Positions 7,908-16,270 of a stretch of DNA of 63,738 bases are shown one piece after another. Positions within the stretch are counted from its first letter, which is position 1, and every line of letters begins with the position of its first letter. Position numbers and translations under genes: made by a program. Origin of the DNA: Hoskinsella mucinilytica (GTDB lineage Bacteria > Bacillota_I > Bacilli_A > Erysipelotrichales > Erysipelotrichaceae); NCBI RefSeq assembly GCF_045223415.1, contig NZ_JBEQZJ010000025.1, positions 1 to 63,738 on the forward strand, written 5' to 3'. The notes beneath the pieces were generated by a model. It was given only the letters and a program-made list of their open reading frames with translations, did no database searches and was not told the DNA's origin.

Positions 7908-8665
7908 ATACGTACCGCAATTCCTTTCTCTTTCAAATACCGTTTGACCTGTGGAATGCTCACTTCCCCATAATGAAACATGCTTGCAGCAAGTGCCGCA
8001 TCACTGGCTTCCTCTTCGAATACCTGCGCAAAGTGTTCTAAAGAACCACAGCCACCACTTGCGATCACAGGTACATCAACGATATCTCTTACCGCTTTAC
8101 ATAGCGCAATATCAAAACCTTTTTTGGTACCATCTGCGTCCATACTGGTCAATAAGATTTCACCGGCACCTAAGTCAACACCTTGTTTGACCCATGCTAA
8201 AAGATCCATGCCGGTATCAACTCTACCACCTTGAATGACCACATTCCAACCGCTTTGATCCTCTCTCATACGACCATCAACGGCCAAAACGATACATTGA
8301 TCACCAAACATTTCTGCGCCTTCTTTGATCAAAGAAGGATTCTTTACCGCCGCACTATTTAAGCTAACTTTATCCGCACCTGCCAACAATAGCTTACGAA
8401 TATCTTCCACACTGCGAATTCCACCACCAACAGTGAATGGGATAAATATTTCTCTTGCGACACGCTCTACTACTTGTACCATCGTATCTCGCTGTTCATG
8501 TGTTGCGGTGATATCCAAAAAGACCAGTTCATCCGCCCCTTGTTCATAATAGCTTTTCGCAAGCTCAACAGGGTCACCGACTTCTTTTAAACCCACAAAA
8601 TTAATGCCCTTCACAACACGTCCATCCTTGACATCTAAACAAGGAATGATTCGTTTGGTATGCAT
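7904..8665 (-). CDS. hisF: Imidazole glycerol phosphate synthase, cyclase subunit
   Basis: Cyclase half of the HisFH complex: uses ammonia from HisH to turn PRFAR into IGP and AICAR. It is a (beta/alpha)8 barrel of 253 residues. The catalytic Asp of the N-terminal CLDVKDGRVVKG and the phosphate-binding VGGGIRS and VIASGGCGS loops are present, and the length matches the family. It lies two bases downstream of hisA. Confidence 0.96.
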   Translation of the reverse strand: MHTKRIIPCLDVKDGRVVKGINFVGLKEVGDPVELAKSYYEQGADELVFLDITATHEQRDTMVQVVERVAREIFIPFTVGGGIRSVEDIRKLLLAGADKVSLNSAAVKNPSLIKEGAEMFGDQCIVLAVDGRMREDQSGWNVVIQGGRVDTGMDLLAWVKQGVDLGAGEILLTSMDADGTKKGFDIALCKAVRDIVDVPVIASGGCGSLEHFAQVFEEEASDAALAASMFHYGEVSIPQVKRYLKEKGIAVRI

Positions 8666-8667
8666 GT

Positions 8668-9387
8668 TTATCCCTCCTTACATAAAGCGATTGCTTCAGG
8701 AAGCGATAACGTATTGGCATACATCGCTTTTCCCGTAATTGCGCCATAAATGCCCAATTCCTTTAATGCTTGAATATGAGATAGATCCTTGATTCCACCA
8801 CTTGCGATGATTTGTATGGATAGTGTCTCAGCCAATTCCTTCAACATTTGAATATTCGGTCCCATCATTGTGCCATCCTTACTGATATCTGTTACAATAA
8901 TGGTTTTTACACCTAATTCTTCCATCTTTTTCGCAAATGCAAGATAACCCCAAGTACTATCGGAAAGCCATCCATTGCCACATACATAACCATGTTTACA
9001 ATCTATGCCCACTGCAATCTTCTCTTGATATTTACGAATTGCTTCTTTCAAAAACGCTTCGTCTTCTAATGCCGCTGTTCCTAAGATCACACGTGATACG
9101 CCTTGTTCCAAATAGAAAGCAACATCACTCATAGAACGAATTCCGCCACCTACTTCCACGGGGATATCCAAAGCTTGAGCAACTTCCAAAATGGCCTGCT
9201 GATTACATTTTTTTCCTTCTTTAGCGCCATTCAGATCTACCATATGAAGATACTCTGCGCCAAGGGACGCAAAGGTCTTTGCGATATCTAGAATACTTTC
9301 TCCTACGGTTTCTTTTTTATCATAATCGCCCTGATAAAGACGTACCGGGGCATGATCTAGAATATCAATGGCTGGTAATATGATCAT
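8668..9387 (-). CDS. hisA: ProFAR isomerase
   Basis: Histidine biosynthesis step 4: Amadori isomerisation of ProFAR to PRFAR. It is a 239-residue barrel related to HisF, with the catalytic Asp in PAIDILDHAPVRLYQGDYDK, the VGGGIRS loop and IIASGGIKD. It abuts hisH with no spacer. Confidence 0.96.
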   Translation of the reverse strand: MIILPAIDILDHAPVRLYQGDYDKKETVGESILDIAKTFASLGAEYLHMVDLNGAKEGKKCNQQAILEVAQALDIPVEVGGGIRSMSDVAFYLEQGVSRVILGTAALEDEAFLKEAIRKYQEKIAVGIDCKHGYVCGNGWLSDSTWGYLAFAKKMEELGVKTIIVTDISKDGTMMGPNIQMLKELAETLSIQIIASGGIKDLSHIQALKELGIYGAITGKAMYANTLSLPEAIALCKEG

Positions 9388-9999
9388 TTAAAACTCCTCC
9401 TTAAAATACGTTAGAATTGCCAAGCCATCCTCTGCACTTTTTTCCGGATGAAATTGCGCTCCTAATACATTTTCATGACATACAAGTCCCGGTATCTTTA
9501 ATTTTCCATAACGGGAATATCCTATCAAGTCAGATTCTTCGATACCCTGTGCATAATAGGAATGCACATAATACACAAAAGGATGCTTAGACAAGCGCTC
9601 AAACAAAGCAAAGTCTTGTTGTTTCTCTAAAAGGTTCCAACCAATATGTGGGATCTTCACCTTAGGATCCACCATTTTAACGATACGACCTTTTAAAAAG
9701 CCAAGCCCCTTTGTTAAGCCTCCTTCCTCACTTTCCTCAAATAAAGCCTGCATTCCCAAACAAATTCCAAGTAACGGCTTTTTCTTTACAAGTACCTCTT
9801 CCTTTAACGTATCCAAAACGCCTGATGCCGCTAAATTTTTCATACAATCCGGAAAAGCTCCGACACCCGGAAGGATCAATTTATCCGCAAGCATTAAATC
9901 CTGTGGATCACTTGTAACTTTACATTCTACATCTAATTTACGCAAAGCATTTTCAACACTATGCAGGTTCCCCATGCCATAATCTATGATCGCTATCAT
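9388..9999 (-). CDS. hisH: Imidazole glycerol phosphate synthase, glutaminase subunit
   Basis: Class I glutamine amidotransferase that feeds ammonia to HisF. The 203-residue protein shows the triad: Cys in LGICLGMQALFEESEE, and His and Glu in GAQFHPEKS near the C terminus. The oxyanion-strand PGVGAFPDCM is also present. The start overlaps the hisB stop by four bases. Confidence 0.96.
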   Translation of the reverse strand: MIAIIDYGMGNLHSVENALRKLDVECKVTSDPQDLMLADKLILPGVGAFPDCMKNLAASGVLDTLKEEVLVKKKPLLGICLGMQALFEESEEGGLTKGLGFLKGRIVKMVDPKVKIPHIGWNLLEKQQDFALFERLSKHPFVYYVHSYYAQGIEESDLIGYSRYGKLKIPGLVCHENVLGAQFHPEKSAEDGLAILTYFKEEF

Positions 10000-10577
10000 T
10001 CTAATTTCCCCTTCGTACTTGGCAATGTATCGCCTTCTACTTTTATAGCTTCTTTTAATGCTCTTCCCAAGGCCTTAAAGATTGCTTCTACCTTATGGTG
10101 ATCGTTGGTTCCATACATAACATTGACATGAAGGGTCATCCCTGATGCAAATGCAAAGGCACGTAAGAATTCTTCCACCATTTCACAAGAAAATGTTCCT
10201 ATGGTATCTCTTTTTAATTCACATTGATAAACTAGAAAAGGACGTCCGCTGATATCCAAAGTGACATTGCATAATGTTTCATCCATAGGAAGCATCATAC
10301 TTCCATAACGAGCGATTCCTCGCCTTTCTCCTAAGGCTTCCTTCACACAGGTTCCTAATAGGATACCACAATCTTCAACGGTATGATGATCACATACGTC
10401 AAGATCTCCCTTGGCTTGCAGTGTTAAATCTATCCCGGAATGAAACGCAAACAACGTCAACATATGATCAAAGAATCCAATACCGGTTTGAATATCGCTG
10501 ATTCTATTTCCATCCAAATTCAAAGAACATCGAATGTTTGTCTCGTTTGTTTCTCGTTCTTTCGTTACGATACGCAT
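9996..10577 (-). CDS. hisB: Imidazoleglycerol-phosphate dehydratase
   Basis: Histidine biosynthesis step 6, Mn2+-dependent dehydration of IGP. The 193 residues contain the metal motif DHHTVEDCGI and, near the C terminus, NDHHKVEAIFKALGRAL. It is the monofunctional dehydratase: there is no N-terminal histidinol-phosphatase domain as in E. coli HisB, so that activity must come from another gene. The start lies 13 bases inside hisC. Confidence 0.96.
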   Translation of the reverse strand: MRIVTKERETNETNIRCSLNLDGNRISDIQTGIGFFDHMLTLFAFHSGIDLTLQAKGDLDVCDHHTVEDCGILLGTCVKEALGERRGIARYGSMMLPMDETLCNVTLDISGRPFLVYQCELKRDTIGTFSCEMVEEFLRAFAFASGMTLHVNVMYGTNDHHKVEAIFKALGRALKEAIKVEGDTLPSTKGKLE

Positions 10578-11605
10578 GATGCCATCTCCTTCTCGAATTT
10601 TTTCAACACATCCAATACTCTTTTATTTTCCGCTTCACTACCGATGGTGATTCGAAAACTATCATTACCTTTATAATCACGAATGACGATCTTCTGTCGG
10701 TTGAAAGCTTGTAATAGCTTTTCCTTTTGATCACATCGTCCATATAAATAATTTGCTTGAGATGGATAAAAAGTGATACTAGTAAAGTCTTTTACTTTTT
10801 GATACATCCAATCTCGTTGGGCGATGGTTTTCTTTACGATCGGTTGATATTCTTTCGCATGTTTTAATACAATAGCACCTACTTTTTGTGACATTGCGGA
10901 TATATTATAAGGTACTACCTTTGGTCTTAATTCCTCGATGTTTTGTTGGTTACTGATCAAGAACCCCAAACGTGCACCTGCTAGTCCATAAGCTTTGGAA
11001 AGGGTTCTAGTGACATATAAATTTTGATACTGATCTACACATTGTAACATGCTTTCATTGGCAAATTCCGCATATGCTTCATCAATGATGACCGGAATAT
11101 GTGGAAAGGAGCGAATGATCTTATCAATACCATTACGTTTCAATGCATGTCCGGTTGGATTATTGGGATTGGAAAACAAGATCATATCCACACCTTGTTT
11201 TCTTCCCATTTCAATGAATGCATCAATATCAAAGCTTCCATCCTTTTGACACGGATATTTTAAGATCGTTGCTTCGTGCATGGTCGCATAATAATCATAC
11301 ATAGAGAAATCAGGATTCAATGTATACAACGTTTTTCCTTTCCCCAGGAAATATCCGATCATCAAACCCAACATTTCATCACTACCATTGCCAGCCAAGA
11401 TCTTATTTCCTGCCATATTGATGACTTCGGCATATGCATCGATCAATTCCTTGTTTTCAATATCAGGATAACGATGAAACATGATTTCCGGTATTGCCTG
11501 TTGGATTTCTTCCATGATTCTTTCATTGATATTTTGGCTGAGCTCATTGGCATTTAATAACAGACCATCTGCTCGCTTTGTTTCATACACTTGTATTTCT
11601 TTCAT
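10565..11605 (-). CDS. hisC: Histidinol-phosphate aminotransferase
   Basis: PLP-dependent fold-type I aminotransferase converting imidazole-acetol phosphate to histidinol phosphate (346 residues). Visible are the FSNPNNPTG loop, VIIDEAYAEF and the PLP lysine in TRTLSKAYGLAGARLGF. It overlaps hisD by four bases and sits mid-operon, which favours the histidine role over other aromatic aminotransferase roles. Confidence 0.95.
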   Translation of the reverse strand: MKEIQVYETKRADGLLLNANELSQNINERIMEEIQQAIPEIMFHRYPDIENKELIDAYAEVINMAGNKILAGNGSDEMLGLMIGYFLGKGKTLYTLNPDFSMYDYYATMHEATILKYPCQKDGSFDIDAFIEMGRKQGVDMILFSNPNNPTGHALKRNGIDKIIRSFPHIPVIIDEAYAEFANESMLQCVDQYQNLYVTRTLSKAYGLAGARLGFLISNQQNIEELRPKVVPYNISAMSQKVGAIVLKHAKEYQPIVKKTIAQRDWMYQKVKDFTSITFYPSQANYLYGRCDQKEKLLQAFNRQKIVIRDYKGNDSFRITIGSEAENKRVLDVLKKFEKEMASCVS

Positions 11606-12885
11606 TTTGACAACCTCACTCTCACTGCATTCGCATGAGCCTGTAGTTCCTCTTCCTCGCCCATAGTGATGATCGCTTCTCCATAAGCATTGACAGCTTC
11701 TTTTGTATAGTGTAAAAAGCTTGATTTTTTGATAAAGCTATCTACAGACAATGCGCTCGAAAATCTTGCGGTTCCACTGGTAGGCAATACATGATTGGTA
11801 CCACCATAATAGTCACCGATACTTTCACATGTATAATATCCCATAAATACGCTTCCTGCATGTTTTACACTACCAAGATAAGCCATAGGATCTTCCACCA
11901 TCAATTCTAAATGCTCCGGTGCAATGCTATTGGCAATTTCTATACATTCCTCTAGGCTAGTACATACAATCGCTTTTCCGTAATTTTTTAAACTTTCTTC
12001 AATGATTGCTTTCTTAGGCAAACGATCTGTTTGTTTCCTTAATTCCAAGTTGACCTTCTGTAACAATTCCTTACTGGTCGTCAATAACACAGAACTAGCC
12101 ATAGGATCATGCTCTGCCTGTGACAACAGATCCGCTGCCACGTATTCAGGATTTGCCTTTTCATCTGCCACAACCAGAATTTCACTTGGTCCGGCAATCA
12201 TATCGATATCTACCTTACCAAACACCAATTTCTTTGCGGCTGCGACAAAGATGTTTCCAGGTCCGACGATTTTATCAACTGGCGCAATGCTTTCTGTACC
12301 ATATGCCAAAGCCGCAATCCCTTGTGCTCCGCCAACCTTATAAATTTCTTTGACACCGGCTAACTTTGCCGCAAATGCGATATTAGGATGCAACATACCA
12401 TCCTTACTTGGAGGTGTGATCATCACGATACGTTTTACTCCTGCTACACTTGCAGGAATGGCATTCATTAAGACACTGCTTGGATATTGTGCACGTCCTC
12501 CTGGAACATAAATACCAACACTATCTAATGGTAATACACGCTGTCCCAGATAAATTCCCATTTCTTTTTGTAAGAGATAGCCATTTTGTTTTTGTGCTTT
12601 ATGAAAATATGCAATGTTTTCTTTTGCTTTTCGCATGCTTTCACAAAAGAAAGGATCACATTTTGCACTTGCTTCTTCAATTTCAGCCTCACTCACACGA
12701 AATTGATCTAGCTCAATTCCATCAAATTGTTTTGTATATGCTTTGACAGCCTCATCTTTACGCTTGCGTACATCCTCTAAGATCTTCGTGACCTTGATGA
12801 TGACATCACTGTTGATTTCCTCAGTTCTACTTTCCATATAAGCCTTTAATGCTGCTTTATTTTGTATACTGATCTCACTTAACAT
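11602..12885 (-). CDS. hisD: Histidinol dehydrogenase
   Basis: Last two steps of histidine synthesis, Zn2+- and NAD+-dependent oxidation of histidinol. The 427-residue length is typical. Signatures include GPGNIFVAAAKK, AGPSEILVVAD and the metal-ligand region DLLSQAEHDPMASSVL, with the later APEHLELM. It overlaps the hisG 3' end by seven bases. Confidence 0.96.
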   Translation of the reverse strand: MLSEISIQNKAALKAYMESRTEEINSDVIIKVTKILEDVRKRKDEAVKAYTKQFDGIELDQFRVSEAEIEEASAKCDPFFCESMRKAKENIAYFHKAQKQNGYLLQKEMGIYLGQRVLPLDSVGIYVPGGRAQYPSSVLMNAIPASVAGVKRIVMITPPSKDGMLHPNIAFAAKLAGVKEIYKVGGAQGIAALAYGTESIAPVDKIVGPGNIFVAAAKKLVFGKVDIDMIAGPSEILVVADEKANPEYVAADLLSQAEHDPMASSVLLTTSKELLQKVNLELRKQTDRLPKKAIIEESLKNYGKAIVCTSLEECIEIANSIAPEHLELMVEDPMAYLGSVKHAGSVFMGYYTCESIGDYYGGTNHVLPTSGTARFSSALSVDSFIKKSSFLHYTKEAVNAYGEAIITMGEEEELQAHANAVRVRLSK

Positions 12886-13517
12886 GCTACATCCTCCATA
12901 GCTTGCTTCAAATCTTTCAAAATAGCGGATACTTCATCCCGTTTCAATTTAAAGCTAGCTTTATTTACAATCACTCTGGCACTGATATCACAAACGGTAT
13001 CAAATACCACCAATCCATTTTCCTTCAGTGTGGTTCCTGTTTCCATGATATCTACGATACCATCACATAACCCTAAAATAGGCGCAAGTTCCACAGATCC
13101 ATCAATTTTAATAATTTCGACATCCATTCCCCGATTCAAAAAATAAGATTTCGCAATACTTGGATACTTGGTTCCGATTTTTACATGTCCGATTTTCTCA
13201 AACAAATTATTTTCCGGTAATCCTGCAACGATAAATTTACACTTACCAATGCCTAGATCCAGCATTTCATAATAATCTTTATCTCCCTCTAATAAGGTAT
13301 CCTTACCAACAACACCGATATCCGCAACCCCATGTTGCACATAGGTGATACAATCATTTGCTTTTACTAAGAAATAATTGATATCCTTTTTGGTATCAGG
13401 AAATACCAAAGCTCTTCCTTTATTTTTTAACGGTTCTATTCCATAACCGCTTTTCTCTAACAACTTTACCGTTTCTTTTTCCAAACGCCCCTTGGTCAAT
13501 GCCAATGATATACTCAT
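12879..13517 (-). CDS. hisG: ATP phosphoribosyltransferase, short catalytic form
   Basis: First committed step of histidine synthesis (ATP + PRPP to PR-ATP). With 212 residues this is the short HisG, which lacks the C-terminal ACT-like regulatory domain and needs HisZ. The N-terminal ALTKGRLEKE and the PRPP-loop region GIVDIMETGTTLKENGL are seen. The adjacent hisZ, with a four-base overlap, fits the hetero-octamer model, where feedback by histidine acts through HisZ. Confidence 0.96.
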   Translation of the reverse strand: MSISLALTKGRLEKETVKLLEKSGYGIEPLKNKGRALVFPDTKKDINYFLVKANDCITYVQHGVADIGVVGKDTLLEGDKDYYEMLDLGIGKCKFIVAGLPENNLFEKIGHVKIGTKYPSIAKSYFLNRGMDVEIIKIDGSVELAPILGLCDGIVDIMETGTTLKENGLVVFDTVCDISARVIVNKASFKLKRDEVSAILKDLKQAMEDVAC

Positions 13518-14638
13518 TTTACCGCCTCCTTGATTTCGATTTCCTTTACATCCGCAGGAATCAATTCAACTCGATATTTTTTACGAAGCTCTTTTGCTTT
13601 ATCCAATGCTGTCAATTGAAGATGAAGCGGATAAGTTAAAATCAATGTTTGTTTTGTATTCTGCCTCGCTTCATACATGGATAAGATATAATCCAGCTTA
13701 ACGGAGAAGCCAATCGCAGGTAATGCATTTCCAAATTTCTCTAATAGATGATCATATCGACCACCACTTAGTACACTAGTACCTATGCCACCTACAAAGC
13801 CTTCAAATAACAGCCCGCTATAGTAATTCAAATGAGGTACCTTACCTAAATCAAACGTAATATGATCTCCATATCCTAACGTACCAAGATCTTTCATCAA
13901 TTTCTGCATTGCCAACACGATTTGTTTTAATTGATCATTAAAACAATAATCAAGTGCTTCCGTTAACACGCTCTCATCGCCACAAAGCCATGGCAACTGA
14001 AGAAAGAATGCCTGTTTTTCTTCTTCTAGTTGTAAGTTGCTCAAGTATTCCTTTAACTCGATCATACTTTTACGATCAATGAGATCTGCTAGTATTTCAA
14101 CCTGTTCTTCTGTTAGATTTAATTGTTCACATGCACAATGGAAGAAATTGACATTACCGATTTCAAGGGTATAGGAATCTTGTTTCATAGCTTCCATGAC
14201 CTCTAAAGCACACATCAATACTTCTAAATCACTTTCCAGATCACGTAATCCGATCAGCTCTACACCACAATCCGTGACTTCATTACGCTTGCCCGCAAAG
14301 GATTGCTTCACCTTAAAAACATCTGCTGTATAACGAAAGCGAAATGGTGGTGTTTGATCCTTAAATTTGGTTGCACATACTCTAGCAATAGGCACTGTCA
14401 TATCCATACGAAGTGTTAAGATCTTTCCCTCTTGATCGAAAAACTTATACATTGCCTCATCCTTTAATTGTTCAAAACCAGTTTGATAAGTTTCATAATA
14501 TTCAATGGATGGTGTAATGATTTCCTCATAACCATAAGCTTCAAATACTGCTTCGATTTCTTGTTTTAACTCTTGACGATTCACACATTCCTTTAAGATC
14601 AAATCTCTTGTACCTGAAGGTATACTAAACTTTTTCAT
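13514..14638 (-). CDS. hisZ: ATP phosphoribosyltransferase regulatory subunit
   Basis: Histidyl-tRNA-synthetase-like regulatory partner of short HisG. The 374 residues show class II synthetase-type motifs (the IPSGTRDL start, EIITPSIEYYE, LRMDMTVPIARVCA, FRYTADVFK, and YYSGLLFEGF) but it lacks a normal anticodon-binding domain. I chose the ATG behind AGAGGTGCAAGAT; a GTG three codons upstream sits inside that ribosome site. It is the first gene of the operon, directly downstream of the T-box. Confidence 0.95.
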   Translation of the reverse strand: MKKFSIPSGTRDLILKECVNRQELKQEIEAVFEAYGYEEIITPSIEYYETYQTGFEQLKDEAMYKFFDQEGKILTLRMDMTVPIARVCATKFKDQTPPFRFRYTADVFKVKQSFAGKRNEVTDCGVELIGLRDLESDLEVLMCALEVMEAMKQDSYTLEIGNVNFFHCACEQLNLTEEQVEILADLIDRKSMIELKEYLSNLQLEEEKQAFFLQLPWLCGDESVLTEALDYCFNDQLKQIVLAMQKLMKDLGTLGYGDHITFDLGKVPHLNYYSGLLFEGFVGGIGTSVLSGGRYDHLLEKFGNALPAIGFSVKLDYILSMYEARQNTKQTLILTYPLHLQLTALDKAKELRKKYRVELIPADVKEIEIKEAVK

Positions 14639-14658
14639 ATCTTGCACCTCTTTCTAAA

Positions 14659-14689
14659 CAAAAAAACTTCCATCCAAAGGACGAAAGTT
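14659..14689 (-). terminator. T-box terminator of the his leader
   Basis: AACTTTCGTCC and GGATGGAAGTT form an 11-pair stem with two G-U pairs around a three-base loop, followed by six or more T. It shares bases with the 3' half of the antiterminator, so the two cannot form together. Confidence 0.85.
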
Positions 14690-14917
14690 AAACTTACGTG
14701 ATTCCACCTTATTTTATTGATATCTCACAATATCAACCTCTTCGAGTACCAACATACTCTAGCATGATAACGGATGCAGGGACCCCGATAAGAACTACTA
14801 TGTTCATCCTTACTGCTCAAGGATGTGTTCAAGCAGTGATCCATATCTTTTTCCACCAACCAAAGACTCTCTATCATGTTCGCTTACTTTACTATTTCCT
14901 GTCAAAGCATTTTTATT
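14659..14917 (-). promoter_or_regulatory. Histidine T-box leader
   Basis: tRNA-sensing riboswitch controlling the his operon. The T-box sequence AAGGTGGAATCACG is the complement of 14697-14710. The antiterminator can be drawn as AAGG:CCUU and ACG:CGU helices around a seven-base UGGAAUC bulge. A competing terminator follows. Stem I contains GGTTGGTGGAAA and a specifier region GAA-CAC-A, with CAC (His) the complement of 14825-14827. The codon matches the genes controlled. Uncharged tRNA-His should favour read-through. Confidence 0.88.
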
Positions 14918-14924
14918 TATCTAT

Positions 14925-14953
14925 ATACTAAACGCAATTATGAGAAATGTCAA
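14925..14953 (-). promoter_or_regulatory. his operon promoter
   Basis: A perfect TTGACA (complement of 14948-14953), a 17-base spacer and TAGTAT as -10 place the start near 14917, just upstream of the T-box stem I. Confidence 0.75.
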
Positions 14954-14994
14954 TCAAAAAATGAAATATTTTCAAAATTTCAATGTAACATTTT

Positions 14995-15408
14995 TCATTT
15001 ATCATCAGATAAATAATGACTTGTTAATAAGCGTACAACATCCTCTTCACTATCAAAACCATCATAGTCTTTGCCTTCCCCATAACGGACACCATGAATC
15101 ATATTTTGAAAAACACATTTTCCCAGCTCTTCTTCTCCCTCATATTTCGCAAAACGAATAAATGCTCGATGTCGAATATTGTTTTCTTTCGAGAATACAT
15201 CCATATCACATGGCGCATCATCACATTCCCAGCATCCGGCAATCCCCTTTTGCTTGCTACAACGATACTGATAACAACCTTCTCTTTTTCCATGTCTGGC
15301 ACAGCTTGGATTGTCAGAAGTACAACCTCTACAAAAAGCAGCATCCTTACAGAAAGCACAAATGTTTCCACACCTACCAATGTTTTCAATCACATCTTTT
15401 TCATTCAT
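14995..15408 (-). CDS. Cysteine-rich DUF3795-like protein
   Basis: Small cytosolic protein of 137 residues with 12 cysteines in its first two thirds, in pairs such as CGNICAFC, FCRGC and CWECDDAPC. This resembles the DUF3795 family, which is thought to bind metal; no function is established. The His and Arg rich segment around NNIRHRAFIRFAKYEGEEELGK is also typical of that family. AGAGGTAGAGC lies just upstream of the ATG. It is transcribed toward the his promoter, 42 bases away, with no obvious terminator between. Confidence 0.7.
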   Translation of the reverse strand: MNEKDVIENIGRCGNICAFCKDAAFCRGCTSDNPSCARHGKREGCYQYRCSKQKGIAGCWECDDAPCDMDVFSKENNIRHRAFIRFAKYEGEEELGKCVFQNMIHGVRYGEGKDYDGFDSEEDVVRLLTSHYLSDDK

Positions 15409-15476
15409 ATGCTCTACCTCTTACACTTTTCCTATTACTCTTATTGTAACAGTATTCTTCGAAATAGAAAAGCAAT

Positions 15477-15614
15477 TTATTGATCAAGAAGCAATTTTTC
15501 AATAGAAAGCATCATCAAATAAAACTTTTGCTTTTTTTCCTCAGGCAATGCTCGATAGATTTCAATCAGCGTTTTCTCATTCTCATCCAATTCCATTACG
15601 TTTTTCTGTTGCAT
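15477..15614 (-). CDS. Small hypothetical protein (45 aa)
   Basis: Unrecognised 45-residue protein, hydrophilic and helical, with a central LPEEKKQKFYLMMLSIEKLL. An in-frame GTG three codons earlier lies closer to the ribosome-site-like AGGTGAAAG, so the start is uncertain. The LPEEKKQKF motif resembles DVPSEKRAGF at the end of the neighbouring XRE regulator, which suggests it could be a detached regulator-tail-like element. Codon use looks normal for the window. Confidence 0.55.
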   Translation of the reverse strand: MQQKNVMELDENEKTLIEIYRALPEEKKQKFYLMMLSIEKLLLDQ

Positions 15615-15705
15615 TTTATTCACACCTTTCACCTAAATATAGTATAACTCATTTATAGGATTTGTCTATGATACCCTGATGTATAATCTGCACAGATAAT
15701 ATAAA

Positions 15706-15731
15706 AATAATACACATTTTCGTGTATTATT
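15706..15731 (-). terminator. Terminator of the XRE regulator gene
   Basis: AATAATACAC and GTGTATTATT form a perfect ten-pair stem over a six-base loop and are followed by T residues on the minus strand. The stem overlaps the stop codon. Confidence 0.65.
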
Positions 15732-16077
15732 TCGCTAAATCCTTTAAAGCTTTCACAACTGCTGTAAATCCTGCACGTTTTTCTGATGGTACATCATCCA
15801 GTATTTGCATGAATTCCTGTTCATCCTCCTGAACAAGGATTCGATATGGATAATTGGTATCATTCAAATGCAATATCTGATTTAAATTCAATTCCAAAGC
15901 CTGACAAATCATCACCAAGGTTTCCAAGGATGGTTGTTGCTCGCCTCTTACATAGGCCGAGATAGATCGTTGTGTTGTGCCTATCACTGCAGCCAACTGT
16001 TCCTGTGTCATTCCTTTTCTTTTTAAAGCGTGATGAATCGACTTACCGACTTTCTTATTGATCGTTGCTCTTTCCAT
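15727..16077 (-). CDS. XRE-family transcriptional regulator
   Basis: DNA-binding regulator of 116 residues. A Cro/CI helix-turn-helix occupies about residues 10-66 (MTQEQLAAVIGTTQRSISAYVRGEQQPSLETLVMICQALE is split over the two helices and the following helix). The C-terminal 45 residues are acidic and end in a SEKRAGFTAVVKAL helix. A TATAAT -10 (complement of 16110-16115) lies upstream. Target genes are unknown; the long AT-rich inverted repeat upstream is a candidate operator. Confidence 0.85.
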   Translation of the reverse strand: MERATINKKVGKSIHHALKRKGMTQEQLAAVIGTTQRSISAYVRGEQQPSLETLVMICQALELNLNQILHLNDTNYPYRILVQEDEQEFMQILDDVPSEKRAGFTAVVKALKDLAK

Positions 16078-16173
16078 AATGAAATCCCTTCCCTCTCCTA
16101 ATCGTATCCATTATAAAAGAACCAAGCCCAGTTTTCGCACTTTTAGCTTTAATTATGCTGAAATATTTACATA

Positions 16174-16219
16174 AATATTTATTTTATACCTTTTAAGTAT
16201 ATACTATAAAATAAATATT
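16174..16219. repeat. AT-rich inverted repeat upstream of the XRE gene
   Basis: A perfect 15-base inverted repeat (arms 16174-16188 and 16205-16219) encloses 16 bases. A further ten-base palindrome, AGTATATACT, overlaps its right arm by one base. It sits between the transketolase terminator and the XRE promoter. Confidence 0.6.
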
Positions 16220-16221
16220 CC

Positions 16222-16260
16222 AAAAAAAAACTGTTATCATGTAACATCACATCATAACAG
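16222..16260 (-). terminator. Terminator of the transketolase operon
   Basis: CTGTTAT and ATAACAG form a stem, and on the minus strand it is followed by nine T. It begins ten bases after the stop codon. Confidence 0.8.
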
Positions 16261-16270
16261 CTTCCTTCTT

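Noticed and set aside
7920..12750. Several plus-strand open frames of 60-113 codons across the his operon
   Set aside because: They are antisense shadows of his genes, without ribosome sites or recognisable protein features.
14698..14931. 77-codon open frame over the his leader
   Set aside because: It is antisense to the T-box and promoter, which explain the sequence better.
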